Shown piece by piece: positions 6,501 to 7,013 of a DNA stretch of 7,013 nucleotides. Below the pieces are notes generated by a model that searched no databases, was not told the DNA's origin, and saw nothing but the letters and a program-made list of their open reading frames with translations. Numbering within the stretch: the first letter of the stretch is position 1; every line of letters begins with the position of its first letter. A program made the position numbers and the translations under genes. The stretch is taken from the NCBI GenBank assembly GCA_946186175.1, contig CAMHMG010000159.1:1-7013 (forward strand), written 5' to 3'. Source of the DNA: an uncultured Clostridia bacterium (GTDB lineage Bacteria > Bacillota > Clostridia > Lachnospirales > Lachnospiraceae).

Positions 6501-6896
6501 TGCACCGTCAAGGTTGTCCTTGATCATTTCGGAGAACTGCTCTGTACTGGTCATAACCTGTGCGCTTGTTGCAGCACCAAACGGAGATGCTTCTCCGGAA
6601 GCCCTGATTCCCATTACCTTAAGGGAAACCTGCTTCACATCAGCATCCTGAATCTTTAAATATATTGTATCTCCCGGCTTTGCGTCATTTAAATCCGTTG
6701 TCGCTTTGGTCTTTATCTTAACACCGTTTAAATCAAGTATCGGCTCCTTGCCTCCCTGAATAAGAGTGCACTCAAGAATATCTCCTATACTGTTTCCCTT
6801 AAGAAGACCGTTAGAATTCCCATTCTGTGTATTCATAGAAACACCGCCTCCGGCTTTTGTATTTCCCATCATCGAATTGCCAATCTGATAATCCAT
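3516..6896 (-). CDS. Giant FliK-like flagellar protein (DUF6240-type)
   Basis: This 1126-aa protein has no signal peptide or membrane segment and is very polar. Three zones are visible. Residues about 36-97 form a beta-rich module (GDILECTLI..., LDLNGVKIKTK, KPGDTIYLKI, SLKVMGI) like the N-terminal module of many FliK proteins. Residues about 285-900 are largely helical and hold about ten degenerate copies of a motif like x-P-h-T-x-x-N-L-x-x-A, for example LPVTVDSL (354-361) and QEVTLNNLFAA (767-777). Residues about 1003-1088 resemble the FliK C-terminal domain (Flg_hook): YGALEAFVHVSGSQAEGYIV (1034-1053), then LRSALAKAGMEVRDLRL (1070-1086). Typical FliK proteins have about 400-600 residues, so this one is very large. 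I believe relatives are annotated as DUF6240 proteins in Lachnospiraceae, but cannot confirm it here. FliK controls hook length and switches export specificity; this role is inferred from the domain resemblance and from the flagellin and chaperone genes downstream. The ATG is supported by GAGGTGG 7 nt upstream. Confidence 0.7.
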   Translation of the reverse strand: MDYQIGNSMMGNTKAGGGVSMNTQNGNSNGLLKGNSIGDILECTLIQGGKEPILDLNGVKIKTKATTDLNDAKPGDTIYLKIQDADVKQVSLKVMGIRASGEASPFGAATSAQVMTSTEQFSEMIKDNLDGALDEKEAKENQKEILRNLSTEEIAKLRMMQIDVTNSTLSDLMGMVITIRSGEHQQEVNDQIGDIVKETIGKLRSSMVAGNDNANSQTLSSEAVAGYDSSNNSVNDTYTPGVNRLNSEGYVVKVPALKAARAAAVGNAVPSEDSINVSDEQMIYLIKNNLSLSIDNLELAKNSVNEGSPSKEVPLNEQVWNDIYPQVTGIIESAGMTVTDQSISGAQFMLKHELPVTVDSLRMYMSVNSLNQRGIQDAQLEANIIEQISMGNAPGDARISGSTLHDRASQLVEKVQAITARTVDMAVSQGKPLTISYLYNSSMRNVDVKRMRTPVNTGVEGASLSLSGIDTTDNDAEGTGQMLSNSPMAVTTRRQLEEIRLSMTLEAANRLVRQDFNIDARPVSQLVEMLRNQENSIYENVVSSNDLHDIPKDLDLLKETLKETESLKSLPVYALGEVIRRPNITVGGLYESANHMKMTMAGQTYETMLTKPRQDMGDSINDAFRNVDDILRDMNLDRNQENQRAIRILAHNEMELSAVNIANVKSVDAKVQQMFETLTPQIVLNLIRENKNPLNMTIDGLNQEIRQQREIRGVTDEQRFSEFLYQLDKTDGITKEERTSFIGIYRLLDKVEKSHGKDIGAVIRNGQEVTLNNLFAADKSRRVRGMDVSIGDDFGERINVNTDTKSILDQINTAYNDTLTGSILRHIHPTTLRNLSEVDYGNMKLEEFNDLMKAGYTETGQLDVSEEISDRLKEAISYEEEVATMLEANEMPSTVTNIIAANQVMYGENGIYGMIRDIKSGLSREKRSEITEHEGKILDNLESKEEVMYGMENLRAAISSAVHEKEDDGTITAKDIQSLKYLNAGMPIALRAVEQDAFSVPLVIGDEVSIMKVSILRDGSSAGEIRASMDTQRYGALEAFVHVSGSQAEGYIVTEEEIGQHILEDNELTLRSALAKAGMEVRDLRLDGTKPVQYVNENENIETSKLYRVAKQLLTAIKLMGVVAEV
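3520..3546 (-). promoter_or_regulatory. Candidate sigma-28 (FliA/SigD) promoter of flagellin
   Basis: On the minus strand TAAG (3546-3543) is followed after exactly 15 nt by GCCGAAGT (3527-3520). The flagellar sigma consensus is TAAA-N15-GCCGATAA, so the spacing is exact, the -35 box has 3 of 4 matches and the invariant GCCGA is present. The -10 box lies in the last codons of the FliK-like gene, which encode Ala-Glu-Val-stop. Predicted transcription start is near 3513, giving a leader of about 42 nt. Flagellin genes are typically sigma-28 dependent, so the position makes biological sense. Confidence 0.55.
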
Positions 6897-7013
6897 TATG
6901 CCACCTCTTTCATAGTAAACGACTATGCTAAGCTCATCCGTCGCCCTTTAGGCTCGGATTCGCTAAGCGCCGCTGTATACATGACCGTAGAACTCATCTG
7001 CGCTCTTCGAGCT
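6897..7013. other. Right-edge non-coding sequence with a hairpin
   Basis: Nothing convincing as a gene is visible upstream of the FliK-like gene. A stem-loop at 6936-6959 pairs ATCCG with CGGAT and GCC (6943-6945) with GGC (6951-6953). The word GCTAAGC occurs twice in direct orientation, at 6927-6933 and 6962-6968. The style (GC-richer hairpin next to AT-rich DNA) resembles the left edge and the 213-bp element, and the heptamer TAGAACT is shared with the latter (6988-6994 and 2021-2027). It may belong to a dispersed intergenic repeat. I see no strong promoter here, so the flagellar block may be transcribed from further upstream. Confidence 0.4.
6901..6908 (-). promoter_or_regulatory. Ribosome binding site of the FliK-like gene
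   Basis: On the minus strand AGAGGTGG ends 4 nt before the ATG at 6896, with its GAGG core about 7 nt away. It is a good match to the extended Shine-Dalgarno sequence and supports this start over internal methionines at residues 9, 10 and 21. Confidence 0.7.

Noticed and set aside
6923..7012. A minus-strand frame open from the window edge to a TAG at 6923-6925 (about 29 codons), possible C-terminus of an upstream gene.
   Set aside because: The peptide (ending GRRMSLA) resembles no flagellar or other protein end I recognise, and the same bases form a stem-loop typical of intergenic repeats. It cannot be decided without the sequence beyond the edge.

Overview
The window looks like chromosome from a motile, low-GC, Gram-positive gut bacterium of the Lachnospiraceae type (relatives of Lachnospira/Eubacterium, Roseburia or Butyrivibrio). 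This rests on the flagellin's sequence style, strong AGGAGG-type ribosome binding sites, the family-typical TraX protein, and short GC-richer hairpin sequences in otherwise AT-rich intergenic DNA. Genus-level placement is inference.

Layout, left to right. Positions 1-170 are non-coding, with a probable promoter and ribosome binding site for a TraX-family membrane protein (171-848, + strand). That gene ends in a clear intrinsic terminator overlapping its stop codon. An 85-bp convergent gap follows. The rest of the window is one minus-strand block, transcribed right to left: a very large (1126 aa) FliK-like protein (6896-3516), flagellin (3471-2086), a 213-bp near-palindromic intergenic element (2079-1867), a FliS-like flagellin chaperone (1839-1372) and a HIT-family (HinT-like) nucleotide hydrolase (1350-934). 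The right edge (6897-7013) shows no convincing gene, only hairpin-forming sequence.

The three flagellar genes fit together: a putative hook-length/export-switch-like protein, the filament subunit, and the chaperone that keeps the filament subunit export-competent. A sigma-28-type promoter candidate in the last codons of the FliK-like gene would let flagellin be transcribed separately and late. The HIT gene starts 21 nt after the chaperone stop codon, with a perfect ribosome binding site in the gap, so it is probably co-transcribed.

The most notable points are: (1) the 213-bp imperfect palindrome that fills nearly the whole flagellin-fliS gap and has MITE-like ends; (2) the 1126-aa protein, whose N- and C-terminal ends look like FliK domains while its middle holds about ten degenerate copies of a short helix-cap motif; (3) the sigma-28-like promoter overlapping the end of that gene.
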